Source: Vibrio agarilyticus (GTDB taxonomy: Bacteria; Pseudomonadota; Gammaproteobacteria; Enterobacterales; Vibrionaceae). Taken from it: DNA of 64,000 bases. The stretch is taken from NCBI RefSeq assembly GCF_012641465.1, contig NZ_JABAIK010000002.1, forward strand, positions 186,001 to 250,000, in the 5' to 3' direction. Of the stretch, positions 9,357 to 20,580 are shown piece after piece. Made by a program: the position numbers and the translations under genes. The notes below the pieces were generated by a model, which saw only the letters and a list, made by a program, of their open reading frames with translations, was not told the origin of the DNA and ran no database searches. The number at the start of each line of letters is the position of its first letter. Position 1 is the stretch's first letter.

Positions 9357-11807
9357 TTAACGATTGATAGCTTTTAGCTGCCAAATGTTATCGACGTAAT
9401 CGCGAATCGAGCGGTCTGATGTGAACTTACCCACCAGCGCGGTGTTCAAGATGGCCTTCTGAGCCCAGCCCGCTTTATCACGGTACTGCTTGTCCATCGC
9501 TTCATGTGCTTTGACATAAGACGCGAAGTCTGCCAAACACAAGTATGGGTCACCGCCATCCAGTAGGCTGTCGTAAGTCGCACGAAGCAGACCTGGTTGA
9601 CCTGGAGTGAACTCTTCACCTAACAACAAATCCATTGATGCTTTTAGCAGCGGATCGGCGTGGTAGTATTCAAATGGGTTGTAGCCCTGTGCTTTCAGCG
9701 CTTCAACTTCATCGACTTCAAGACCAAAGATGTAGATGTTGTCGTCGCCCACTTCTTCACGGATCTCAACGTTAGCACCGTCCATTGTACCTATGGTCAA
9801 TGCACCGTTTAGCGCCATCTTCATGTTGCCCGTACCTGATGCTTCTTTACCTGCTGTCGAGATTTGCTCAGAAACATCCGCCGCAGGAATGATCATCTCA
9901 GCCATGCTCACGCGGTAGTCAGGAATGAAGACCACTTTCAACTTGCCACCGATACGTGGATCGTTGTTCACTTTTTCTGCCACTTTATTGATGGCAAAAA
10001 TGATTTCTTTTGCTAGGTGGTAACCAGGTGCCGCTTTTGCAGCAAAGAACACAACGCGTGGTGCCATATCAAAGCCAGGCTCGTTGAGCAGGCGATGGTA
10101 CAGAGACAAGATGTGCAATAGGTTCAAGTGTTGACGCTTATACTCGTGCAAACGCTTGATTTGTACATCGAAAATAGCATCAGCGCTGATTTCGATATCC
10201 AAGTTTGTTTTCACCCAATCCGCAAGACGCTGTTTGTTCTCACGTTTTACAGCCATGTAGCGTTTTTGGAACGCTGCATCTTTTGCATACTGAGAAACGG
10301 CTTCAAGCTGCTCTAGGTGTTTTGGCCAATCGTTGCCCACGATTTCTGATACAAGCTCAGAAAGACCTGGGTTACAGAACTTCAACCAACGACGTGGTGT
10401 CACACCGTTAGTCACGTTATGAAGACGTGTTGGGTATAGCGCATCGAACTCAGGGAATAGGTCACGTTTTACCAATTCTGAGTGAAGTGCCGCTACGCCG
10501 TTAACCGCATAAGAGCCGATAACACATAGGTTTGCCATGCGAACTACACGGTTGAAACCTTCTTGAATGATGGATAGTTTTTGCTGTTTAGCAACATCAC
10601 CAGGCCATTTTGCACGCACTTCTTGTAGGAAGCGGTGGTTGATTTCATAGATGATCTCCATGTGACGTGGCAATAGGTGTTGAATCAGTGACTCACTCCA
10701 AGTTTCCAACGCTTCAGGTAGCAAGGTGTGGTTTGTGTAAGCAAATGTCTTGCTTGAAATCGCCCACGCAGCGTCCCAATCTAGGTGGTACTCATCCATC
10801 AAAATACGCATCAATTCTGGAATCGCGATCGTTGGGTGCGTGTCGTTAAGCTGAATCGTTTCTTGCTTAGACAGATCCGCAAGCGCTAAACCAGCGTCAA
10901 GATGACGACGTAGAATATCGCGTACTGATGCTGAGCTGTGGAAGAACTGCTGCATCAAACGCAGTGTTTTACCTTTTTCGTGGTTATCGTTCGGGTAAAG
11001 CACTTTAGTAATATTGCCCGCGTCAATCAGAGCGTGCTGCGCTTCGAAGTAGTTACCATTGTTGAAGCTTTCTAGTGAGAATGGTGCAATTGCTTGACAC
11101 TCCCACAAACGCAATGGGTAAACCGTGTTGCTTTGATAACCCACAACAGGCACATCCCAAGGCATTGCTTTCACATACATTGAAGGCACCCAACGACGAC
11201 GTTGCACGCCGTTGTCATCGTAACTTTCAACGTGACCATAGAAGCCAATTTCTTGCGCTAATTCAGGGCGAGCAACTTCCCATGGGTAACCTTCCACACC
11301 ACGCCACGCGTCAGGTGCTTCTTGTTGACGACCTTCCGCAAAAGATTGCTTAAATAGGCCGTATTCATAGTGTAAGCCGTAGCCTACTGATGGGAATTCT
11401 TGCGCAGCCAGTGAGTCCATGAAACACGCAGCTAGACGACCAAGACCGCCGTTACCCAGTGAAGGATCGCGCTCTTCTTCAAGCAGATCAGTCAGGTTTT
11501 GACCCATCTCTGCCATTGCTTCAGTCACAGACTCATAAAGGCCCATGTTAATCAGGTTGTTGCCCGTCAAACGGCCAATCAAAAATTCTAGAGACAGGTA
11601 GTTAACACTTTTCGCATTAACCACGCGCTCATCTGCTTCAGTTTCAAGCAGATTGATGGTGGTAATTTCAGCTAGAGCGCGGCCCATTGCAAGGTACCAA
11701 GCGCGGCTATCAGCGTTTTCCACTGTGTGGGCATAAGTCGCTGACAAGTGCTTTTGAACACTTAGTTGAAAAGCGTTTTTGTCAAACGCATGAGGTTGTT
11801 TTGTCAT
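9357..11807 (-). CDS. malP: Maltodextrin (glycogen) phosphorylase
   Basis: 816 residues from the ATG at 11807. It releases glucose-1-phosphate from the non-reducing end of maltodextrins using pyridoxal phosphate. The PLP-lysine region ASGTGNMKMALNGALT is present, as are EERDPSLGNGGLGRLAACFMDS and QLNDTHPTIAIPELMR of the GT35 family. A longer frame begins 13 codons earlier, but MTKQPHAFDKNAFQ is the plausible N-terminus with a GAGAG site before it. It is the first gene of malPQ and diverges from the MalT-like gene; the gap carries CRP-like and MalT-box-like sequences. Confidence 0.95.
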   Translation of the reverse strand: MTKQPHAFDKNAFQLSVQKHLSATYAHTVENADSRAWYLAMGRALAEITTINLLETEADERVVNAKSVNYLSLEFLIGRLTGNNLINMGLYESVTEAMAEMGQNLTDLLEEERDPSLGNGGLGRLAACFMDSLAAQEFPSVGYGLHYEYGLFKQSFAEGRQQEAPDAWRGVEGYPWEVARPELAQEIGFYGHVESYDDNGVQRRRWVPSMYVKAMPWDVPVVGYQSNTVYPLRLWECQAIAPFSLESFNNGNYFEAQHALIDAGNITKVLYPNDNHEKGKTLRLMQQFFHSSASVRDILRRHLDAGLALADLSKQETIQLNDTHPTIAIPELMRILMDEYHLDWDAAWAISSKTFAYTNHTLLPEALETWSESLIQHLLPRHMEIIYEINHRFLQEVRAKWPGDVAKQQKLSIIQEGFNRVVRMANLCVIGSYAVNGVAALHSELVKRDLFPEFDALYPTRLHNVTNGVTPRRWLKFCNPGLSELVSEIVGNDWPKHLEQLEAVSQYAKDAAFQKRYMAVKRENKQRLADWVKTNLDIEISADAIFDVQIKRLHEYKRQHLNLLHILSLYHRLLNEPGFDMAPRVVFFAAKAAPGYHLAKEIIFAINKVAEKVNNDPRIGGKLKVVFIPDYRVSMAEMIIPAADVSEQISTAGKEASGTGNMKMALNGALTIGTMDGANVEIREEVGDDNIYIFGLEVDEVEALKAQGYNPFEYYHADPLLKASMDLLLGEEFTPGQPGLLRATYDSLLDGGDPYLCLADFASYVKAHEAMDKQYRDKAGWAQKAILNTALVGKFTSDRSIRDYVDNIWQLKAINR

Positions 11808-11871
11808 CACATAACTCTCGTCGTTGATTTTACTCAGTTGCAGCAAGTTTGCGTTGCACGGAGCAAGTTCG

Positions 11872-11881
11872 CCTCCTCCCT
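11872..11881 (-). promoter_or_regulatory. MalT-box-like site upstream of malP
   Basis: AGGGAGGAGG on the minus strand, 65 bp before the malP start. It matches the GGGGAKGAGG MalT consensus at most positions. Confidence 0.5.
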
Positions 11882-11908
11882 ATTGAAAGGCGATTAGGAG
11901 GAGGAGGA

Positions 11909-11918
11909 GGGGCGTAGA
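11909..11918 (+). promoter_or_regulatory. Variant MalT-box candidate
   Basis: GGGGCGTAGA next to a GGA-triplet run (11896-11910). The same GGGGCGTAG core recurs upstream of the amylase gene and of malE, which suggests a variant MalT box. Confidence 0.4.
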
Positions 11919-11980
11919 GAGTCTGAGCAACGCCAAAAGCAAGAGCGTCGTCACAAGATGATAGAGAAACCCCAACAAAC

Positions 11981-11996
11981 CGTGATTGAGATCACG
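11981..11996. promoter_or_regulatory. CRP-like site
   Basis: CGTGATTGAGATCACG contains GTGA-N6-TCAC with a fully symmetric outer part, fitting CRP. It lies in the malPQ / MalT-like divergent region. Confidence 0.6.
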
Positions 11997-12122
11997 AAAA
12001 GTGATGCGATTTTAATCAAGATTTTCCACTCTATTCAGATCACATTTTTGGATTTTCACGCTATCGAGATGGTATTTATTGCGCATAATGAAACCGCACC
12101 TGACACTCAAGCGACCTCTCAC

Positions 12123-12138
12123 GGTGATTAAGATCACA
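12123..12138. promoter_or_regulatory. CRP-like site
   Basis: GGTGATTAAGATCACA fits GTGA-N6-TCAC. It sits just upstream of two MalT-box-like sequences that point toward the MalT-like gene. Confidence 0.55.
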
Positions 12139-12143
12139 AATTT

Positions 12144-12170
12144 AGGGAGGAGAACAATTTAGGGATGAGA
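12144..12170 (+). promoter_or_regulatory. Two MalT-box-like sites facing the MalT-like gene
   Basis: AGGGAGGAGA at 12144-12153 and AGGGATGAGA at 12161-12170, same strand, 17 bp apart centre to centre. Both agree with GGGAKGAG of the MalT consensus. They lie 226 bp before the start of the second MalT-like regulator. Confidence 0.5.
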
Positions 12171-12395
12171 AAATGAGAAGAATAATCCCTATGTTTTATA
12201 ATTTCTTTGCGAATGAGAGTGAGTTCACATCATTATCGCGAGATCGAATTTGAAGAGTCAGCAGCGCTGCAGTGATCATGAGAGTCATATTACGCAGCGG
12301 CCTTACACAAGATAAAGTGATATAGCCGGGTGACTTCAAAACGCAGGGTTCAGTGCATCTTGACATTACTTGGGTATAAGATTAGGACGATCATC

Positions 12396-15287
<2,892 letters not shown>

Positions 15288-15833
15288 GTAGGATATAAGG
15301 CAAAAAAAAAGCCACCCGCAATATTCGCGTTTGGCTCATGTATGATGTGAACAATGACTATTCACTAACAACGTCAGTTGGCTAGGTGACCCTCGGCTTA
15401 AGAAGGGTCAAACGTCTCTTTGCAGAATTTGTGCCACATCTAAATGCACTATTTTTGTGATCCCTGCGAGGGATGCACCATCGTCAAGTCAGGTTTTGCG
15501 CATTATGCAATTGCAATTTGCACTTATTTGCACAATGCGAATTTTCATTCTTTCATATTATCTCACTCAATATTCAAAACGAAAGCTCAGCCTAACTTCA
15601 AGCAACTCGGAGTGACAGCCAGGTGACAAATCAACAAAGCTTCTGAGTATATACCCAAGTCACCTCAAGGTGAGCGGTTCAGTGAGAATGACTTATCTCA
15701 TCAGCTTTGTTCGCAATGAAAAGCCCTACAGCGTCAAGTAAACATGGGATAAACGATTTGAACTTGCCATAACATAGTGTTTTCATAAATCACAGTGTAT
15801 ACTTGCTAGCATTAATCAAAATTTAATTTAAAA
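15288..15833. other. Gap between MalT-like gene and DUF368 gene
   Basis: No gene seen. A weak A-rich hairpin region lies at 15302-15336 and a small stem GACCCT...AGGGTC at 15388-15409. A worn half copy of the ERIC-like repeat (about 15596-15650) follows, then a second TATACCCAAGTCACC sequence that does not match the ERIC-like family beyond its first bases. The promoter of the DUF368 gene should be in the last 100 bp. Confidence 0.5.
15596..15650 (+). repeat. ERIC-like repeat, degenerate left half
   Basis: TTCAAGCAACTCGGAGTGAC, CAGGTGACAAATCAACAAAG and CTTCTGAGTATA follow the order of the left half of the element. The right half is missing. Confidence 0.5.
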
Positions 15834-16745
15834 ATGAATTACTTAACGACTTTTTTTAAAGGTATCGCCATGGGCGCTGCCGATGTTGTTCCCGGCGTAT
15901 CCGGTGGCACGATTGCCTTTATTACGGGTATATATGACACCTTGCTAGAAAGTATTCGTCGTATTAACCCTTCATTAATCAAAAGATTAAAAAATGAGGG
16001 CATTAAATCCTCACTCGCACACATTAATGCCGGATTTTTAGCCGCGTTATTTAGTGGTATTTTTATTAGCATTGCCACGTTAGCCAAACTCATTACCTGG
16101 TTATTGGAATTTCACCCCATCCCAGTTTGGGCTTTCTTTTTTGGTCTTATCTTAGTCTCGGTTTATCATATTGTGCGTCAAGTGGAGCGTAAAAATGGTG
16201 TCGCGTTTCTGCTAATGTGCGGCGGTATCGCGTTTGCCTATGGTATTACGGTACTCAATCCGTTACATCTCGAACCTACCTATCTCAACATCCTACTCTC
16301 TGGTGCAATCGCGATTTGCGCCATGATTTTACCGGGTATTTCCGGTAGCTTCATTTTATTACTGATTGGCATGTATGGGCCGGTACTTGCCGCTGTTAAA
16401 GGATTCCAAATTGATATCCTTGCGCTCTTCTTATTTGGTTGTGTCGTGGGCATTTTATCCTTCTCCCACCTACTCTCTTGGCTATTATCGCGTTTTCGTG
16501 ACGCTACCTTGATGTTTCTCACCGGCCTTATGATAGGCACCTTACCAAAAATTTGGCCTTGGAAAGAGACCTTAACATGGCGCACCAATTCCAGCGGAGA
16601 GCAAGTGCCGTTATTGGAGCGCAATCTCTCACCATTTGAATTCGAAGCCATTACGGCGCAACCTGCTCAACTTGGTATTGCGATTGTCATGATGTTGGTC
16701 GCCATCACTCTCGTTCTGTCCTTGGAAAAAATTGCGCAAAGATAA
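15834..16745 (+). CDS. DUF368 membrane protein, PopT-like undecaprenyl-phosphate translocase
   Basis: 303 residues with about eight to ten membrane spans. The family signature AADVVPGVSGGTIAFITGIY is near residue 14, and a second glycine/proline motif (MILPGISGSFILLLIGMY) near 163 suggests an internal duplication. DUF368 proteins have been reported to return undecaprenyl phosphate across the inner membrane (PopT of Vibrio cholerae), supporting cell-wall synthesis at alkaline pH. Applying that role here is inference from family membership. No good ribosome site precedes this ATG (AATTTAAAA), so translation may be weak. It is probably monocistronic: the preceding and following gaps exceed 500 bp. 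Confidence 0.85.
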   Translation: MNYLTTFFKGIAMGAADVVPGVSGGTIAFITGIYDTLLESIRRINPSLIKRLKNEGIKSSLAHINAGFLAALFSGIFISIATLAKLITWLLEFHPIPVWAFFFGLILVSVYHIVRQVERKNGVAFLLMCGGIAFAYGITVLNPLHLEPTYLNILLSGAIAICAMILPGISGSFILLLIGMYGPVLAAVKGFQIDILALFLFGCVVGILSFSHLLSWLLSRFRDATLMFLTGLMIGTLPKIWPWKETLTWRTNSSGEQVPLLERNLSPFEFEAITAQPAQLGIAIVMMLVAITLVLSLEKIAQR

Positions 16746-16756
16746 CAAACCGCTCA

Positions 16757-16811
16757 ATACCCACACAACTTTGCGTTGTAGGCGGCGGTAAATGAGCCAA
16801 ACCCTCGAGCA
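16757..16811 (+). repeat. ERIC-like repeat, degenerate left half
   Basis: ATACCCACACAACTTTGCG, then TTGTAGGCGGCGGTAAATGA, GCCAAACCCTCGAGCA: the left half of the element with many changes. It stops where a strong unrelated hairpin starts. Confidence 0.5.
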
Positions 16812-16816
16812 TCAAT

Positions 16817-16847
16817 GTGCTGCAGAATCATTCGTGATCTGCAGCAC
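16817..16847. other. Stable TTCG-loop hairpin after the DUF368 gene
   Basis: GTGCTGCAGA/TCTGCAGCAC arms extended by ATCA/TGAT with one bulged A, closed by a TTCG tetraloop: 13 pairs in total. There is no T-run after it. It may protect the 3' end of the DUF368 message. Confidence 0.6.
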
Positions 16848-17319
16848 GAATTTAGTGTAATAGATGCAAGTACGCTGTTCCATTCGTCGATTCACGACGT
16901 AGATTTAGTCAACTGTTAACAAAACAAAGTTCGGTTCAAAACCATTCTAATTCGTCTCTAGGTCAGATTTTTCTGATAAACAGCGCACTAAATCTCACCA
17001 AATCCTCCCTCAGTTAATGATCAACCTCTCAGTTTTTACCTTCATGATGTGTGGTATGGCATTAGATCCCGGATAATCGGTTCGAAAACCACGCTATTTG
17101 ACAGGTTAATCAAAAGTAGCGGGGAAATAACAATATCGATGTAAGCCTTGCTTTTTTCTATGGGGGATCTGGCTGCATGTGTGACCTGCAAGGGTGACAA
17201 ATAGGTTCGCAATGACAACGGATAATTGTCCTAAAACAATAGGATTGTCATCGCCACCTAGCATCCAGAAAAAATAGTCCAGCAAGAGCATACACAAACT
17301 GCGATTTAGGTGTTCTATT

Positions 17320-20010
17320 ATGTGGATTCCATCAAAGCTTACTGCTCCCAGTGCATTACACAATGCGATTTTACGACCACGCTTGCTCAATCAACTGGCG
17401 CAAGCGAAACAGCATAAACTTGTGTTATTTCACTCACCGGCTGGATTTGGTAAAACGACTATGGCCGCGCAATGGCTAGACGATAAGCCGAATATGGGCT
17501 GGTTTAGCATTGACGAGGGAGATAATGATGCCTTTTCGTTCGCCAACTATTTTGTCAAGGCTCTTAATTTAGCCACAAATGACTGCTGCGCGAAAACAGC
17601 AACCATGGCTGAGAAAGGCCAATTTAACAATTTAACCAGTTTGTTTAATCAATTACTTGGTGAACTAACGAGCTGGAAAGCACACGCATACTTAGCGCTG
17701 GATGATTACCATTTCATCACTGAAGATGAAATTCATAAAGCACTGACCCACTTTCTCAAACACGCGCCAGAAAACCTTACGCTCGTCATCACCTCACGAA
17801 CTCAACCACCTCTAGGGGTTGCTGCGCTTCGTGTTCATTGCAAAATGCTGGAAATTGATAACCCATCATTGGCGTTTGATGAAGAAGAAACGGATCGTTT
17901 TCTTCGCCAATTTGATGCGCGTCTCGCTGAACACGGAAAATCTCTACGCGAGCAAGTTGAAGGCTGGCCTTCGGCTATGCAATTAATCGCAATGAATAGT
18001 GCACACCGAGAAACGGTACCCACATTTGACCGCGCCAATACACTGCCTCACTTATGGGATTACCTTGCCGAAGAGGTGTTTGACCAACTCGATGAGTCGA
18101 GCCGCACTTTTCTTATGCAATGCTCGGTATTGGACCGCTTCAACGCAGAGCTGGCACAAATGCTGACAGGTCGTGAGGATGCCCTCGCTACTTTGTTGGA
18201 TTTACACCGTCAGGGACTGTTTATCGTTAATATTGGCGTGGAAGGCAATTGGTATCGCTTCCACAACCTCTTTGGTAACTTTTTGTCGCACCAACGACAA
18301 AAATTACTTCCAGGGATGGAAAACACACTACGCGAAAAAGCGGTGCAGGCTTGGCTAAGCGTTAATAACCCAACATTGGCATTAACCACCGCGCTGGATG
18401 CTCGCGAAAGTCGTATTCGTGTCGACGTGCTACGCAGTCACGGTTGGCATCTGTTTAATAATGGGCATATTCGCCTATTAAGCCGCGCTCTAGAAACCCT
18501 GACCGATGATGAACTCTATACTCAGCCACGCTTAGTGCTCTTAAAAGCTTGGCTGGTTCAATCACAACACCGTTACAACCACGTCGGTGAATTGATTGAG
18601 ATCGGTATGCGGGAAATGAAAGCTCGCGCTATCGAGCTTGCCGAAAGTGAACAAGGAGAGTTCAATGCGTTGATGGCGCAGGTCGCGATTAACCAAGGCC
18701 GCCCTGAACAAGCGTTGGAACTCAGCGAAAAAGCGTTTGCTCAGTTGCCAACCGATGTTTATCGCAGCCGCATTGTCGCCACATCCGTCATTGGAGAAGT
18801 TTATCATTGTCTTGGCACGCTCAACCGCGCGCTGACTCTGATGCAACAATCAGAGAAACTGGCGCGCCAGCACCATGTTTACCAACAAGCCTTATGGGCT
18901 CTACTGCAGCAATGTGAAATTTACATGGCACGTGGCTCAATGCAGTTGGCGCTCGATAGCTTAGACAAAGCCGAGGAATTGATTGAGATCCACCATCTTG
19001 AACAAGTGCCTCTACACGAATTCATGCTTCGACTACGAGCGCAAATTTGTTGGAGTCTGCATCGTTTAGACGAAGCTGAGCAGCTCGCGCAACGCAGCAT
19101 GGATGTGCTCTCTTACTATGAAGCGCACCGCTCGATTCCCGCGTATACCATGCTCGCGAATGTCGCGTTGGCGCGTGGCGAGCTAGATAAAGCAGAACGC
19201 CACCTTGAACAGTGCCAACATTTACTCGGTCTGACCGAGTGTCATCTTGATTGGCGCGCTAAAGTGTACAACGCTCAATTGGTGTTATGGCAATTGAAAG
19301 ACCAGCCACACCTAGCAAAACAGTGGCTTGAGGATGCAGAAGTCCCTGAAAAAGCCAACAACCATTTCCAACAATTGCAGTACCGCAACCTCGCGCGAGC
19401 GCATGCATTGTGTGGCGACATTGATATGGCTTACACCATTTTGCATCAAGCACTTGAGCAGAGCCAAGCGCTGCAATTGAGCGCAGATGTGCAACGTGTG
19501 CTCTCCTTGCTTGCGGCAATTCAAGAACAAGATGGCCAAACGTTAGCTGCGCAAGAGACGTTGATTCAAGCCATGAGCTTATCAAGCCATTCAAATATTC
19601 TGATCTGCTTTTACCTCGACAGAAACCATCTGCAAGGCGTTTTAACCCGCATTGCAAAAATGAGTGATGTTGATGTGATTGTACGCCACCAAGCCCGCAC
19701 GGTTTTGGAGTCGTTTAATCGCAGTTCAATGTCACGCGCGGTGCATTTCGATGAAGCGTTAGTCGAGAAATTACTGGCAAGCGATAACCTCCCTGCCGCG
19801 GTCAGAGTAAGTCACCTAACCATTCGTGAATGGCAAGTACTGGGGCTGATTTACTCGGGATACAGCAACGATCAAATTTCTGCCGAACTTGACGTAGCTC
19901 TTACCACCATCAAAACCCACATTCGTAATTTGTATCAAAAACTGCAAATTACCAATCGTGATCAAGCCATTGCGATTGCTGACAAGATGATAAAATCGAT
20001 TCAATTTTAG
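17320..20010 (+). CDS. malT: MalT, ATP- and maltotriose-dependent activator of the mal regulon
   Basis: 896 residues, aligned end to end with E. coli MalT (901). The start MWIPSKLTAP matches MLIPSKLSRP. Walker A is SPAGFGKTT at 39-47 and the Walker B-like motif is LALDDYHF near 125-132. The helical sensor region includes LLKAWLVQSQHRY and EFNALMAQVAINQG. The LuxR-type helix-turn-helix near 820-885 has REWQVLGLIYSGYSNDQI and TTIKTHIRNLYQKL. It should activate malPQ, malEFG, malK and the amylase gene when maltotriose and ATP are bound. A TTAGGTG site precedes the start and a terminator follows the stop. Confidence 0.96.
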   Translation: MWIPSKLTAPSALHNAILRPRLLNQLAQAKQHKLVLFHSPAGFGKTTMAAQWLDDKPNMGWFSIDEGDNDAFSFANYFVKALNLATNDCCAKTATMAEKGQFNNLTSLFNQLLGELTSWKAHAYLALDDYHFITEDEIHKALTHFLKHAPENLTLVITSRTQPPLGVAALRVHCKMLEIDNPSLAFDEEETDRFLRQFDARLAEHGKSLREQVEGWPSAMQLIAMNSAHRETVPTFDRANTLPHLWDYLAEEVFDQLDESSRTFLMQCSVLDRFNAELAQMLTGREDALATLLDLHRQGLFIVNIGVEGNWYRFHNLFGNFLSHQRQKLLPGMENTLREKAVQAWLSVNNPTLALTTALDARESRIRVDVLRSHGWHLFNNGHIRLLSRALETLTDDELYTQPRLVLLKAWLVQSQHRYNHVGELIEIGMREMKARAIELAESEQGEFNALMAQVAINQGRPEQALELSEKAFAQLPTDVYRSRIVATSVIGEVYHCLGTLNRALTLMQQSEKLARQHHVYQQALWALLQQCEIYMARGSMQLALDSLDKAEELIEIHHLEQVPLHEFMLRLRAQICWSLHRLDEAEQLAQRSMDVLSYYEAHRSIPAYTMLANVALARGELDKAERHLEQCQHLLGLTECHLDWRAKVYNAQLVLWQLKDQPHLAKQWLEDAEVPEKANNHFQQLQYRNLARAHALCGDIDMAYTILHQALEQSQALQLSADVQRVLSLLAAIQEQDGQTLAAQETLIQAMSLSSHSNILICFYLDRNHLQGVLTRIAKMSDVDVIVRHQARTVLESFNRSSMSRAVHFDEALVEKLLASDNLPAAVRVSHLTIREWQVLGLIYSGYSNDQISAELDVALTTIKTHIRNLYQKLQITNRDQAIAIADKMIKSIQF

Positions 20011-20037
20011 TCAGTTAATGTCATTTCAAAGCAGAGA

Positions 20038-20066
20038 GCCACCTTCGGGTGGTTTTCTTTTTTTTA
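20038..20066 (+). terminator. malT terminator
   Basis: GCCACC, TTCG loop, GGTGGT, then TTTTC and a T8 run, starting 28 bp after the malT stop. Confidence 0.9.
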
Positions 20067-20139
20067 TCCACAAACAACGCTTGGCTTTATAGCCACAAAC
20101 CGCGACAATAAAGAATTCATCACAACATGACAAACCACA

Positions 20140-20379
20140 ATGAAATTACTTGTTCGAAACCTTGCTCGCACCACATCAGAACATGAACTGCGTACCCTAT
20201 TTCAAGATTTTGGTACCGTCAAAGAGTGCACCCTAGTTCTTGACGCCGAAACAGGTGAATCAAAAGGGTTTGGCTTTGTCGAAATGCCCGATGAAGCAGA
20301 GGCAAAACAAGCGATGAATGCGCTAAACCTCTCAACATTTGCCAAAAACAAAATTCGCGTCAAGCCAGCACAAAGCTAA
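20140..20379 (+). CDS. RRM-domain RNA-binding protein
   Basis: 79 residues forming a single RNA recognition motif. RNP2 is LLVRNLAR at residues 3-10 and RNP1 is KGFGFVEM near 46-53, followed by EAKQAMNALN. These small bacterial RRM proteins bind single-stranded RNA and are often cold-inducible in cyanobacteria and Vibrio relatives; the target here is unknown. It stands alone downstream of the malT terminator and converges on the amylase gene. Confidence 0.9.
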   Translation: MKLLVRNLARTTSEHELRTLFQDFGTVKECTLVLDAETGESKGFGFVEMPDEAEAKQAMNALNLSTFAKNKIRVKPAQS

Positions 20380-20449
20380 GCTAGCGAGAGTTAACTCACA
20401 GGCAAAAATAAATCATTTTCGCTGAACCACGCATCTTGGAAGGGCTTAA

Positions 20450-20502
20450 GCCGATTACCCAAACAACGTGGCGCTGTAGCTTCAAGTGGTTTGGGTATCG
20501 GC
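20450..20502. repeat. Minimal palindromic derivative of the ERIC-like repeat
   Basis: GCCGATTACCCAAAC at the left and GTTTGGGTATCGGC at the right with CTTCAAGTG inside. Only the terminal inverted repeats and a little internal sequence remain, as expected from a deletion of the element's centre. It lies between two convergent genes and could also act as a terminator. Confidence 0.55.
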
Positions 20503-20526
20503 CTAAAAAGTGGGTAAAAATGATCC

Positions 20527-20560
20527 CCAGTGACGCTCAAGGGCAGTAGAGCGCCACTGG
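20527..20560 (-). terminator. Likely terminator of the amylase gene
   Basis: CCAGTGACGCTC and GAGCGCCACTGG pair over 12 positions with one mismatch. On the minus strand the stem is followed by GGATCATTTTTACCC. It lies 20 bp after the stop. Confidence 0.55.
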
Positions 20561-20580
20561 TTCTCATTGGGGGATTGGGT

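Larger units (their letters stand above)
16746..17319. other. Gap upstream of malT
   Basis: No gene seen. It contains a worn half copy of the ERIC-like repeat and a strong TTCG-loop hairpin. The last 300 bp should contain the malT promoter; no clear GTGA-N6-TCAC site or MalT box was found there, consistent with malT not being autoregulated in E. coli. Confidence 0.5.

Noticed and set aside
15650-15710. Second repeat family starting TATACCCAAGTCACC
   Set aside because: Only a short similarity to 24626-24655 was found (CTATACCCAAGCCACTC), too little to define a family.
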